Positions 7,665 to 13,716 of a DNA stretch of 16,145 nt are shown in pieces (position 1 is the stretch's first letter; the number at the start of each line of letters is the position of its first letter). Source of the DNA: Fen-999 sp964530115 (GTDB lineage: Bacteria; Pseudomonadota; Gammaproteobacteria; Burkholderiales; Rhodocyclaceae); NCBI GenBank assembly GCA_964530115.1, contig CAZGYD010000154.1, positions 1-16,145 on the forward strand. The letters run 5' to 3'. A model generated the notes under the pieces. It saw only the letters and a list, made by a program, of their open reading frames with translations. It did no database searches and was not told the origin of the DNA. The translations under genes were made by a program, and so were the position numbers.

Positions 7665-8461
7665 TCTCCGCGCAGCGTGGCCAGCACCGGCGCCGTGTCG
7701 GGCCGCACGCCGCGCCAGAGGAAAAAGGCCTCGGCCGCCTGCTCGACGAGCATGCCGAGCCCGTCCGCGGTCGCCGCGCCGGCCTCGCGCGCCTGGGCGA
7801 GGAAATCGGTGTCCCGGCCGTACATCATCTCGTAGCCGAGGCCGCCGGGCGCGAAGACGAAACTCAGTGTTGGTAACACGCCGCCGGAGAGCGCCGCCGA
7901 GGTGGCATTGATCACCAGGTCGAAGCGGCGGCGGCCGATGTCTTCGAAGCCGCCGCCCTCGCAGCCCGGGAAGCGCTCGGCGAGGGCGCGCGCCTTCTCC
8001 GCCGTGCGGTTGGCGATGACGAGGCAGGTGGGCCTCTCCGAGAGCAGCGGCAGGATGACGCCGCGCGCGGCGCCGCCGGCGCCGAGGAGCAGGATCCGCC
8101 GGCCGGCGAGCGGGCGGCCGAGGTTCTGCGTGATGTCGCGCACGAGGCCGACGCCGTCCGTGTTGTCGCCGCGGATCTCGTCGCCGGAAAACGTGAGCGT
8201 ATTGACGGCGCCGGCGGCGCGCGCACGCTCGCTGAGCGTCGTTGCCAGCCGGTACGCCTCCTCCTTGAACGGCACGGTGACGCTCATGCCACGCCCGCCT
8301 TCGGCGACGAAGGCACGCACCGTCGTAACGAAGCCGTCGAGCGGCGCGAGCAGCGCCTCGTAGCTCAGGTCCTGGCCGGTCTGGGCGGCAAACAGCGTGT
8401 GGATGCGCGGCGACTTGCTGTGGGCGATCGGGTTGCCGATGACGGCGTAGCGGTCGGTCAT
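7661..8461 (-). CDS. aroE: Shikimate dehydrogenase (NADP+)
   Basis: The product has 266 residues, near the usual 270. It reduces 3-dehydroshikimate to shikimate in aromatic amino-acid synthesis (cytosol). The shikimate-binding SKS is in IAHSKSP (15-17); catalytic Lys66 is in TVPFKEEA and Asp102 in GDNTDG. The NADP-binding loop is GAGGAAR (127-133), followed by NRT (151-153). The ATG at 8461 was chosen, with GAGTGAG upstream. A GTG at 8473 would overlap the tonB-like stop (GTGA) and add four residues. Residues 194-201 (GVLPTLSF) are encoded by copy 2 of the dispersed DNA motif, introducing codons TTA, ACA and AGT that are uncommon in this GC-rich gene. From memory of homologues, this loop before FAPG is variable and the length is unchanged. 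Confidence 0.96.
   Translation of the reverse strand: MTDRYAVIGNPIAHSKSPRIHTLFAAQTGQDLSYEALLAPLDGFVTTVRAFVAEGGRGMSVTVPFKEEAYRLATTLSERARAAGAVNTLTFSGDEIRGDNTDGVGLVRDITQNLGRPLAGRRILLLGAGGAARGVILPLLSERPTCLVIANRTAEKARALAERFPGCEGGGFEDIGRRRFDLVINATSAALSGGVLPTLSFVFAPGGLGYEMMYGRDTDFLAQAREAGAATADGLGMLVEQAAEAFFLWRGVRPDTAPVLATLRGE
7858..7882 (-). repeat. Dispersed 25-base bipartite motif, copy 2 (inside aroE)
   Basis: Read on the minus strand: GGCGTGTTACC, spacer AAC, ACTGAGTTTCG. It is in the coding sense of aroE and encodes residues 194-201. The 22 non-spacer bases are identical to the other two copies. The spacer AAC makes GTGTT/AACAC a local inverted repeat in this copy only. Confidence 0.85.
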
Positions 8462-8469
8462 GGCGCGGC

Positions 8470-9369
8470 TCACTCGGCTTGCAGCCGGTCAGAGGTGGTG
8501 AAGGTCCAGGTGCGCGTGATCTCGATGATGTCGGTATCGCGCCGGATCGACTCGGGGAAGGCCGGGTAGGGCGAGGCCATCTCGACGATGCGCCGCGCCG
8601 CGTCGTCGAGGATCGGCTGGCCCGACGAGCGGTTGATCTCGACGCGGTCGAGGCTGCCGTCGGCGCGGATCACCGCGGTGAGCACCAGGTTGCCGTAGAG
8701 CTTTCCGCGCGCGGCGGCCGGGTAGTTGAGGTTGCCGATGCGCTCGACCTTCTGCCGCCAGTCCTCGACGTACTGCGCGAAGCGGTACTCCTCGACGCGC
8801 GCGCCGATGAACTTCTTGCGCGGCCGCTTGTTGTATTCCTCGATGTTCTTTGCGATCTGGCCTTCGAGCCGGGCGAGGTTGAGCGCGGCCGTGGCGAGGT
8901 CGATGCCGCTCGAGGGCTTGAGCGTCGGCAGCGGCGGCACCGGCTCGTCGCGCCGCGTCTCGGCGGCGACGATCTTCTGGCTGCGGATCTGCGAGAGCAA
9001 CTGCTGCTGCTGGGCTTCGAGCTGGGCGATGCGTTGCTGGGCCTCGCGCAGGTCGTTGCCCTCGCGGGTCTTCGGCGCGACCGGCAGCGGCGTCTTCGCC
9101 CGCCGGTCCGCGTCGGTGTTGCCGCCGCCGTCGAGGTTGGCCTGCGCCTTGGCCTGGGCCTTGTCGGGGCGCGTCTTGCTCTTGGCGTTGACGAGGATGA
9201 CGTCGAGCGCCTGCTCGGTCGCCTTGTTGAGCGCCTGCGGCAGCTTGAAGTGGATCGAGAGAATGACCGCGTGGAGGACGAGCGAAATGCCCAGCGCAAT
9301 GGTCAGGTTGCGCTGCTGGGGGTCCAGGCGGGCGAACGGGTGTTCGCGGGCGGGCGTGCGCGGCGGCAT
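8470..9369 (-). CDS. TonB-family energy transducer
   Basis: The product has 299 residues. A single N-terminal membrane segment (about 22-40, NLTIALGISLVLHAVILSIH) fits the TonB/TolA anchor, including a His in the helix. A charged, Ala/Lys-rich region and a Gln-rich coiled coil (about 106-138, LREAQQRIAQLEAQQQQLLSQI) span the periplasm. The C-terminal TonB domain (about 205-290) includes NYPAAARGKLYGNLVLTAVIRADGSLDRVEI and a final ITRTWTF strand. It should couple the proton-motive force (through ExbB/ExbD, not present here) to outer-membrane receptors. The start at 9369 lies 10 bases after the ribonuclease stop and gives the anchor near the N-terminus. The long upstream open frame is antisense-like shadow of the RNB gene. 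It could also be described as a TolA-like protein. Confidence 0.9.
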   Translation of the reverse strand: MPPRTPAREHPFARLDPQQRNLTIALGISLVLHAVILSIHFKLPQALNKATEQALDVILVNAKSKTRPDKAQAKAQANLDGGGNTDADRRAKTPLPVAPKTREGNDLREAQQRIAQLEAQQQQLLSQIRSQKIVAAETRRDEPVPPLPTLKPSSGIDLATAALNLARLEGQIAKNIEEYNKRPRKKFIGARVEEYRFAQYVEDWRQKVERIGNLNYPAAARGKLYGNLVLTAVIRADGSLDRVEINRSSGQPILDDAARRIVEMASPYPAFPESIRRDTDIIEITRTWTFTTSDRLQAE

Positions 9370-9379
9370 CGGCGCGATT

Positions 9380-11296
9380 TTACTCTGCGCCGTCTTCCCC
9401 GATGGCCTCTTCGGCGCTGCCGGCATCCGCCTCCGGCGCGAGCGTCTCGAGATGGCGCGCCCGGCATTCGGCATCGAGCAGGTCGATGGCCTCGATCGCC
9501 AGGCGCACGCGCGCGCCGCGTTCGAGCGCCGGCAGCGAGGGTACCTTGAGCACGAGCGGCAGACGTTCGAGCCGCACCAGGTTCTCGCGCAGCACGCGGG
9601 CCGTGACCTCGGTCGCCCTCTCCTGGCGCAGCCAGCGCAGGCACCAGTAGTTCTCCATGGCCCGCTGGAACTCGGCATAAGCCGCGTAGGTGAGTTCGAA
9701 GTCGCGCAGCGCGGCGAGGAACTCGGCCGACTTGGCCGTAAACGGCGGCGGCTCGCGGCGCAGGTGGGCGACCAGCTGCCACTGGTTCACCAGGTCGACA
9801 TAGCGCCTGAGCGGCGAGGAGGACCAGGCATAGCAGTCGACGCCGAGTCCCTCGTGCGGCGCCGCGACCGTGGTCATGCGCACCTTGCCGACTGTCTGGG
9901 CGCGGTAGAGCGCGGCGACCTTGGCATCGCGCAGCATCGCGCCCCAGGTCGCGTTGGCGACGATCATCAGTTCCGCGACCAGGGTGTCGAGCGGCGAGCC
10001 GCGCGGCCGCTCCTCGATGGTGACGATGCCCGGGCCGTCGTCGCCCGCGGCGTTCCAGTCGACGACGAAGGTGTAATCCTTGCGCTGCGGGCCCTGCTGC
10101 GTCTGGCCGCGGCCGGCCTCGAGCACCGTCGCCAGTTCCCAGAGGCGCTTGAGCTCATGGGCGAACGGGAAGTCGGCGAGTCCTTCGGCGAGCGTCCGTT
10201 CGTTGAACAGCGGCTCGATGTCGTGATGGCGCAGGTTGGCGACCACCGGCACCGCTTCGAGCCTCGTCTCATGGCCGCGCACGGCGAGATCCGCGCCGAC
10301 GTCGAGATAGAGCGACACCGCAGGCACGGTCTTCCCTTCGGCGAGGGTGAAGCGCTCGACGACCGCCTCCGGCAGCATGGTGATCTTGCGTCCCGGCATG
10401 TAGACCGTGGACAACCGGCTGCGGGCGATGCGGCCGAGGTCCGAATCGGGCGCGATGCCCAGCCCCGGCGCGGCGATGTGGATGCCGACGCGCATGCCGC
10501 CATCGAGAAGCGGCGTCAGCGAGAAGGCGTCGTCGATCTCGGTCGTGTGCGCGTCGTCGATCGAGAAGGCGCGCACGCCCGCGAGCGGCAGGCCATCGGG
10601 CACGGCCGGCTCGGACCAGTCCGGGAAGCCGGTGCCGCCGGGGAAATGCTCGAAGAGGAAGCGGCCGAGGTGATACTCGTGGGTGTCGGGGATCGCCCCG
10701 CAGCGGTAGAGCAACCGCGCCGCCGTGAGGCCCGTCTCGGCGCAGGCGGCCTCGAGCGCCTTGGTCTCGGGCCGGTTGCGGTCGGGCCTGTAGAGGAGCT
10801 GCGGCAGCGCTGCGGCGACTTCCGCGGGCAGCGCGCCGGCGACGAGCTCGCCGGCCATGCGCTCGATGGCCGCGGCCTGCTGGCGCTTCTTCTCCAGACC
10901 AGCGAGCGCGGCCTGGAGGATCTCGGGCGGCGCCTTGCGGAAGCGGCCTTTGCCCTTGCGATGGAAATAGATCGGCGCCGAGTGCAGGCGCAGGAGCAGC
11001 GCCGCGGCCTCGACCGCCGTCGGCTTGCGGCCGGCCCAGTCGGCGGCGAAGTCCTCGAAGCCGAATTCCGTTTCCGGCGCCATTTCCCAGAGGAAATCGA
11101 TGTCGATGGCGGCCGCCTCGCGCTCGGCGAGTTCGAGCAGCTCCGCGGCGGCGGGCGATTCGAAGCGCAGGAGCACGTTCGCCGCCTTGACCTTCGATCG
11201 CTTGCCCGAGGAAAGCTCCACCTGCAGCGAGGTGGTGTTGTCGGCCATGACGACGCCGGCCTTGAAGGCGCCGTCTTCTTCGAAGAGCACGTTCAT
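9380..11296 (-). CDS. RNB-domain exoribonuclease (RNase II/R family)
   Basis: The product has 638 residues. A short N-terminal beta-rich region (about 1-45) is followed by a helical region and then the RNB catalytic core. The metal-binding signature is FSIDDAHTTEIDDAF (244-258): aligned with RNase II, D247, D255 and D256 fill the positions of Asp201, Asp209 and Asp210. The position of Asp207 is occupied by Glu253, a conservative change. The core continues with GIHIAAP (271-277) and YMPGRKITMLPE (299-310), and the C-terminus has a short S1/OB-like strand region (ERGARVRLAIEAIDLLD). It degrades RNA 3' to 5' in the cytosol. The start at 11296 overlaps the yqiA-like stop (ATGA). It is closer to the shorter betaproteobacterial RNB proteins than to full RNase R. 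Confidence 0.92.
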   Translation of the reverse strand: MNVLFEEDGAFKAGVVMADNTTSLQVELSSGKRSKVKAANVLLRFESPAAAELLELAEREAAAIDIDFLWEMAPETEFGFEDFAADWAGRKPTAVEAAALLLRLHSAPIYFHRKGKGRFRKAPPEILQAALAGLEKKRQQAAAIERMAGELVAGALPAEVAAALPQLLYRPDRNRPETKALEAACAETGLTAARLLYRCGAIPDTHEYHLGRFLFEHFPGGTGFPDWSEPAVPDGLPLAGVRAFSIDDAHTTEIDDAFSLTPLLDGGMRVGIHIAAPGLGIAPDSDLGRIARSRLSTVYMPGRKITMLPEAVVERFTLAEGKTVPAVSLYLDVGADLAVRGHETRLEAVPVVANLRHHDIEPLFNERTLAEGLADFPFAHELKRLWELATVLEAGRGQTQQGPQRKDYTFVVDWNAAGDDGPGIVTIEERPRGSPLDTLVAELMIVANATWGAMLRDAKVAALYRAQTVGKVRMTTVAAPHEGLGVDCYAWSSSPLRRYVDLVNQWQLVAHLRREPPPFTAKSAEFLAALRDFELTYAAYAEFQRAMENYWCLRWLRQERATEVTARVLRENLVRLERLPLVLKVPSLPALERGARVRLAIEAIDLLDAECRARHLETLAPEADAGSAEEAIGEDGAE

Positions 11297-11874
11297 GAGC
11301 AGAAGCGGATGATCTCGTCGAGGTAGTCGGCCCAGCGCGTGAAGCCGTGGTCGCCGCCCTCGAGCACCGTCTGCCGCGCGCCGGCGCACCAGGCGGCGGC
11401 ATCGCGCCAGTCGAGCACCTCGTCGCCCTTCTCGACGAGGAGCCAGAGGCGCTCCGGGTGCGAGAAGCGCGCCACGGCGAGCGCGTGGAGTTCCTCGACG
11501 TGTTCGCGCGTGAAATCGAATTCCTCGCCCGTGTGGATGAAGCGGTGGCGGCCGATGAAGAGCTCCGGCGACAGGGCCGGCACGACCGCGGGATTGACGA
11601 GCACCGCGCGCAGCCCGTGCTTCTCGGCGAGGTGGGCCGCGTACCAGCCGCCGAGCGAGGAGCCGATGACGGCTGGCGTGTTACCGTGACTGAGTTTCGA
11701 GACGAGGATGCCCTCGGCGAGCGCGATGGCCTCGCGCGGCGAGGCCGGCAGCTGCGGACAGGCGAAGCCGCCGTCGAGGCCGCGTGCGCGCAGCCGTGCG
11801 CGCAGTGCCACCGCCTTGGCCGACTGCGGGCCGCTGGTGAAGCCGTGGAGATAGAGGATCGAGGGTTCGCTCAC
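11293..11874 (-). CDS. YqiA/UPF0227-type alpha/beta-hydrolase (esterase)
   Basis: The product has 193 residues, typical for YqiA. The GTG start overlaps the uppP stop (GTGA) and gives the conserved beginning SILYLHGFTSGPQS. The oxyanion HG is at 10-11, nucleophile Ser73 in GSSLGG, a candidate acid Asp151 or Asp155 in EKGDEVLDW, and catalytic His176 in GDHGF. E. coli YqiA hydrolyses short acyl esters; the natural substrate is unknown. Residues 59-67 (SKLSHGNTP) come from copy 3 of the dispersed motif, read antisense to the motif direction. They include AGT, GGT, AAC and AAA codons unlike the GC-rich surroundings. They fall in a loop just before the nucleophile strand. Confidence 0.9.
   Translation of the reverse strand: MSEPSILYLHGFTSGPQSAKAVALRARLRARGLDGGFACPQLPASPREAIALAEGILVSKLSHGNTPAVIGSSLGGWYAAHLAEKHGLRAVLVNPAVVPALSPELFIGRHRFIHTGEEFDFTREHVEELHALAVARFSHPERLWLLVEKGDEVLDWRDAAAWCAGARQTVLEGGDHGFTRWADYLDEIIRFCS
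11675..11699 (+). repeat. Dispersed 25-base bipartite motif, copy 3 (inside the yqiA-like gene)
   Basis: GGCGTGTTACC (11675-11685), spacer GTG, ACTGAGTTTCG (11689-11699), then AG as in copy 1. It lies antisense to the host gene. The reading frame and the peptide it specifies differ from those in aroE, so the conserved unit is DNA rather than protein. Confidence 0.85.
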
Positions 11875-12695
11875 GGGGCCGTCCAGTCGACGAGGCCGAG
11901 CTGCCAGGTGACGATGACGACGATGCCGAAGGCGATGCGGTACCAGGCGAAGACCGTGAAATCGTGCGTCGAGATGAAGCGCAAGAGCCAGCGCACGCAG
12001 AGGAAGGCCGAGACGAACGAGGCGACGAAGCCGACCACCCACATGCCGATGTCGTCGAAATTGAGCAGCGCGCGCTCCTTGTAGAGCTCGTAGAGCGTGG
12101 CGATGAGCAGCGTCGGGATGGCGAGGAAGAACGAGAATTCGGTCGCCGCCCGGCGCGAGAGGCCGAACAGCAGGCCGCCGATGATCGTCGCGCCCGAGCG
12201 CGAGGTGCCGGGGATCAGGGCGAATGCCTGGGCGATGCCGAGCTTCAAGGCATCGAGCGCGTTCAGGTGATCGACGCTAGTGATGCGCACCGTGTGCTCG
12301 CGCCGCTCCGCCCAGAGGATGACGAAGGCGCCGACGATGAAGGCGATCGCCACCGGCACCGGCTGGAAGAGCGTGGCCTTGATCGCCTTGCCGAAGAGCA
12401 GGCCGAGCACCGCGAGCGGCGTGAAGGCGATGGCTAGATTACGGACGAAGCGCCAGGCCTGCGGGTCGCTGCCGAGCCCGCCGATGACGCTGCCGATCTT
12501 GGCCCGGTATTCCCAGCAGACCGCGAGGATGGCACCCGACTGGATGACGATGTGGAAGAGCTTGCCGCGCTCGTCGTTGAACTTGAGCAGATCGCCGGCG
12601 AGGATCAGGTGCCCGGTGCTGGAAATCGGCAGGAACTCGGTCAGGCCCTCGACGATGCCAAGGATCAGGGCGTGCAGCAGGGGCGTGAAGTCCAT
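11871..12695 (-). CDS. uppP: Undecaprenyl-diphosphate phosphatase
   Basis: The product is a 274-residue multi-spanning inner-membrane protein of the BacA type. It converts undecaprenyl pyrophosphate to the monophosphate, recycling the carrier for peptidoglycan and other polymers; excess gives bacitracin resistance. The two signature motifs are EGLTEFLPISSTGHL (16-30, with conserved Glu16/Glu20 and His29) and PGTSRSGATI, whose Arg is essential in E. coli UppP. It begins with MDFTPLLHALILGIVEGLTEF as in the family. It heads the tightly coupled run to mtgA and follows the Cys-cluster gene by 78 bases. Confidence 0.97.
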   Translation of the reverse strand: MDFTPLLHALILGIVEGLTEFLPISSTGHLILAGDLLKFNDERGKLFHIVIQSGAILAVCWEYRAKIGSVIGGLGSDPQAWRFVRNLAIAFTPLAVLGLLFGKAIKATLFQPVPVAIAFIVGAFVILWAERREHTVRITSVDHLNALDALKLGIAQAFALIPGTSRSGATIIGGLLFGLSRRAATEFSFFLAIPTLLIATLYELYKERALLNFDDIGMWVVGFVASFVSAFLCVRWLLRFISTHDFTVFAWYRIAFGIVVIVTWQLGLVDWTAP

Positions 12696-12754
12696 GTCGG
12701 GCGGGGCGGACGGAAGGGGGCGCGCGAGTTTAGCACGCCGGCTGGGCGTCCCCG

Positions 12755-12777
12755 ATGACGGCCGGATGCGCCGTCAT
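12755..12777 (-). terminator. 8-bp hairpin overlapping the Cys-cluster gene stop codon
   Basis: ATGACGGC (12755-12762) and GCCGTCAT (12770-12777) are perfect complements with a 7-base loop. The stem includes the TGA of the upstream gene. On the minus strand there is no T-tract after it, so it may be an attenuating or RNA-stabilising hairpin rather than a full terminator. Confidence 0.35.
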
Positions 12778-13010
12778 GGCGCCGTCGCCCGCTCCAGCGC
12801 GGTGAGCCGGGCCAGGGCCGCCTCGCGGTTTTCGCCGCACATCTCCGGCGAAGGCGCAAGGCCCGAGCAGCAGGCCGGCCGTTCCGGCATGCCGAAGATC
12901 GCGCAGCGGAAATCGGTGGTGAGATGGCGGCAGGGTTCGCCGGCCGGTTTGCCCAGTGTGCTGATCGACGGCGCGATGCAGCAGGCGCCGCAGTGCTCGC
13001 GGCAATTCAC
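12774..13010 (-). CDS. YkgJ-family cysteine-cluster protein
   Basis: The product has 78 residues and starts at a GTG that overlaps the upstream PEBP-like stop codon (GTGA). It begins VNCREHCGACCIAPSIS and continues with CRHL, RCAIFG, RPACC and EMC. The ordered cysteines are typical of the UPF0153/YkgJ group, thought to bind zinc or an iron-sulfur cluster. No enzymatic role is established. Upstream in-frame sequence out to 13313 is antisense-like Arg-rich shadow and was excluded. Several downstream family members are longer, but this length matches the short form. Confidence 0.85.
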   Translation of the reverse strand: MNCREHCGACCIAPSISTLGKPAGEPCRHLTTDFRCAIFGMPERPACCSGLAPSPEMCGENREAALARLTALERATAP

Positions 13011-13555
13011 CGCCGGCCGTACCTGGCGGTGAAGCTGGCCTTGCCGATGCGGTTGGCGTGGATCATGAAGCCGACCAGCGCCGCGGTGGCGTCGTCGGGC
13101 ACTTCGAGCTTCTCGACCTTCAGCGCATGGACGGTGAAGACGTAGCGGTGCGGCCGGTCGCCTTTCGGCGGGCAGGGGCCGCCCCAGCCAACGGTGCCGA
13201 AGTCGGTGCGCATCTGCCGCGCGCCAGGCGGCAGCTTCTTCGCCGCCGGGTCGCCGGCGCCCTGCGGCAGGCCATGCGCATCGGCCGGGATGTCGATCAC
13301 CAGCCAGTGCCACCAGCCGCTGCCCGTGGGCGCATCAGGGTCGTAGACCGTGAGCGCGAAGCTCTTCGTGCCCTTGGGCGGGCTGGTCCAGACCACGGCC
13401 GGCGAGACGTTCTCGCCCGTGCAGCCGAAGCCGTTGAAGACGTACTTCTCCGGGATGGGCCGGCGCTCGTTCACGTCCGGGCTGCCGAGCGAGAAGCCGG
13501 CGGCGTGGGCGGCAAGGGACAGCGACAGCGAGGCAAACAGGATGATGGCTTTCAT
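13007..13555 (-). CDS. PEBP-like protein (YbhB/YbcL family), exported
   Basis: The product has 182 residues with a Sec signal (MKAIILFASLSLSLAAHA, probable cleavage before AGF). The phosphatidylethanolamine-binding-like core has YDPDAPTGSGWWHWLVIDIP (71-90), with the conserved DPDAP and the HW of the ligand pocket, and GWGGPCPPKGDRPHRYVFTVHAL, with the GPCPP and HRY of the family. The bacterial members have no settled function; they bind small anionic groups. GGAG lies seven bases before the ATG. It is coupled to the downstream Cys-cluster gene by a GTGA overlap. Confidence 0.92.
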   Translation of the reverse strand: MKAIILFASLSLSLAAHAAGFSLGSPDVNERRPIPEKYVFNGFGCTGENVSPAVVWTSPPKGTKSFALTVYDPDAPTGSGWWHWLVIDIPADAHGLPQGAGDPAAKKLPPGARQMRTDFGTVGWGGPCPPKGDRPHRYVFTVHALKVEKLEVPDDATAALVGFMIHANRIGKASFTARYGRR

Positions 13556-13591
13556 CGCGATTCTCCGGAGGCATACTGGGCAATCTTAGCG

Positions 13592-13631
13592 TGAAACGCC
13601 TGACCTGCCGACCGCTGCCTCCAGCGTTTCA
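13592..13631. repeat. 8-base inverted repeat in the divergent gap before the methyltransferase gene
   Basis: TGAAACGC (13592-13599) and GCGTTTCA (13624-13631) are exact complements with a 24-base interval. The gap 13556-13716 separates divergent genes, so this could be an operator or a hairpin. A second small hairpin, TAGCC/GGCTA, lies at 13668-13685. No confident promoter boxes are visible. Confidence 0.35.
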
Positions 13632-13716
13632 TTGACCGTGGGTGGCCCGAGGTCGGCGATGCGGCGTTAGCCCGGTTTTCGGCTAGCATTCGCCCTTCAT
13701 ATCGCCACTACAGTCC

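Noticed and set aside
8726..11326. An 866-codon plus-strand open frame, and similar long frames opposite the TonB-like, RNB and kinase genes
   Set aside because: These are antisense shadows of GC-rich coding genes: low-complexity Arg/Ala-rich translations with no recognisable domains, opposite genes with clear motifs.
13661..13685. GCGGCGTTAGCC before the methyltransferase gene as an integron attC half-site
   Set aside because: The core GTTAGCC does not fit the GTTRRRY pattern, there is no paired RYYYAAC at proper spacing, and no integrase or cassette array is present.
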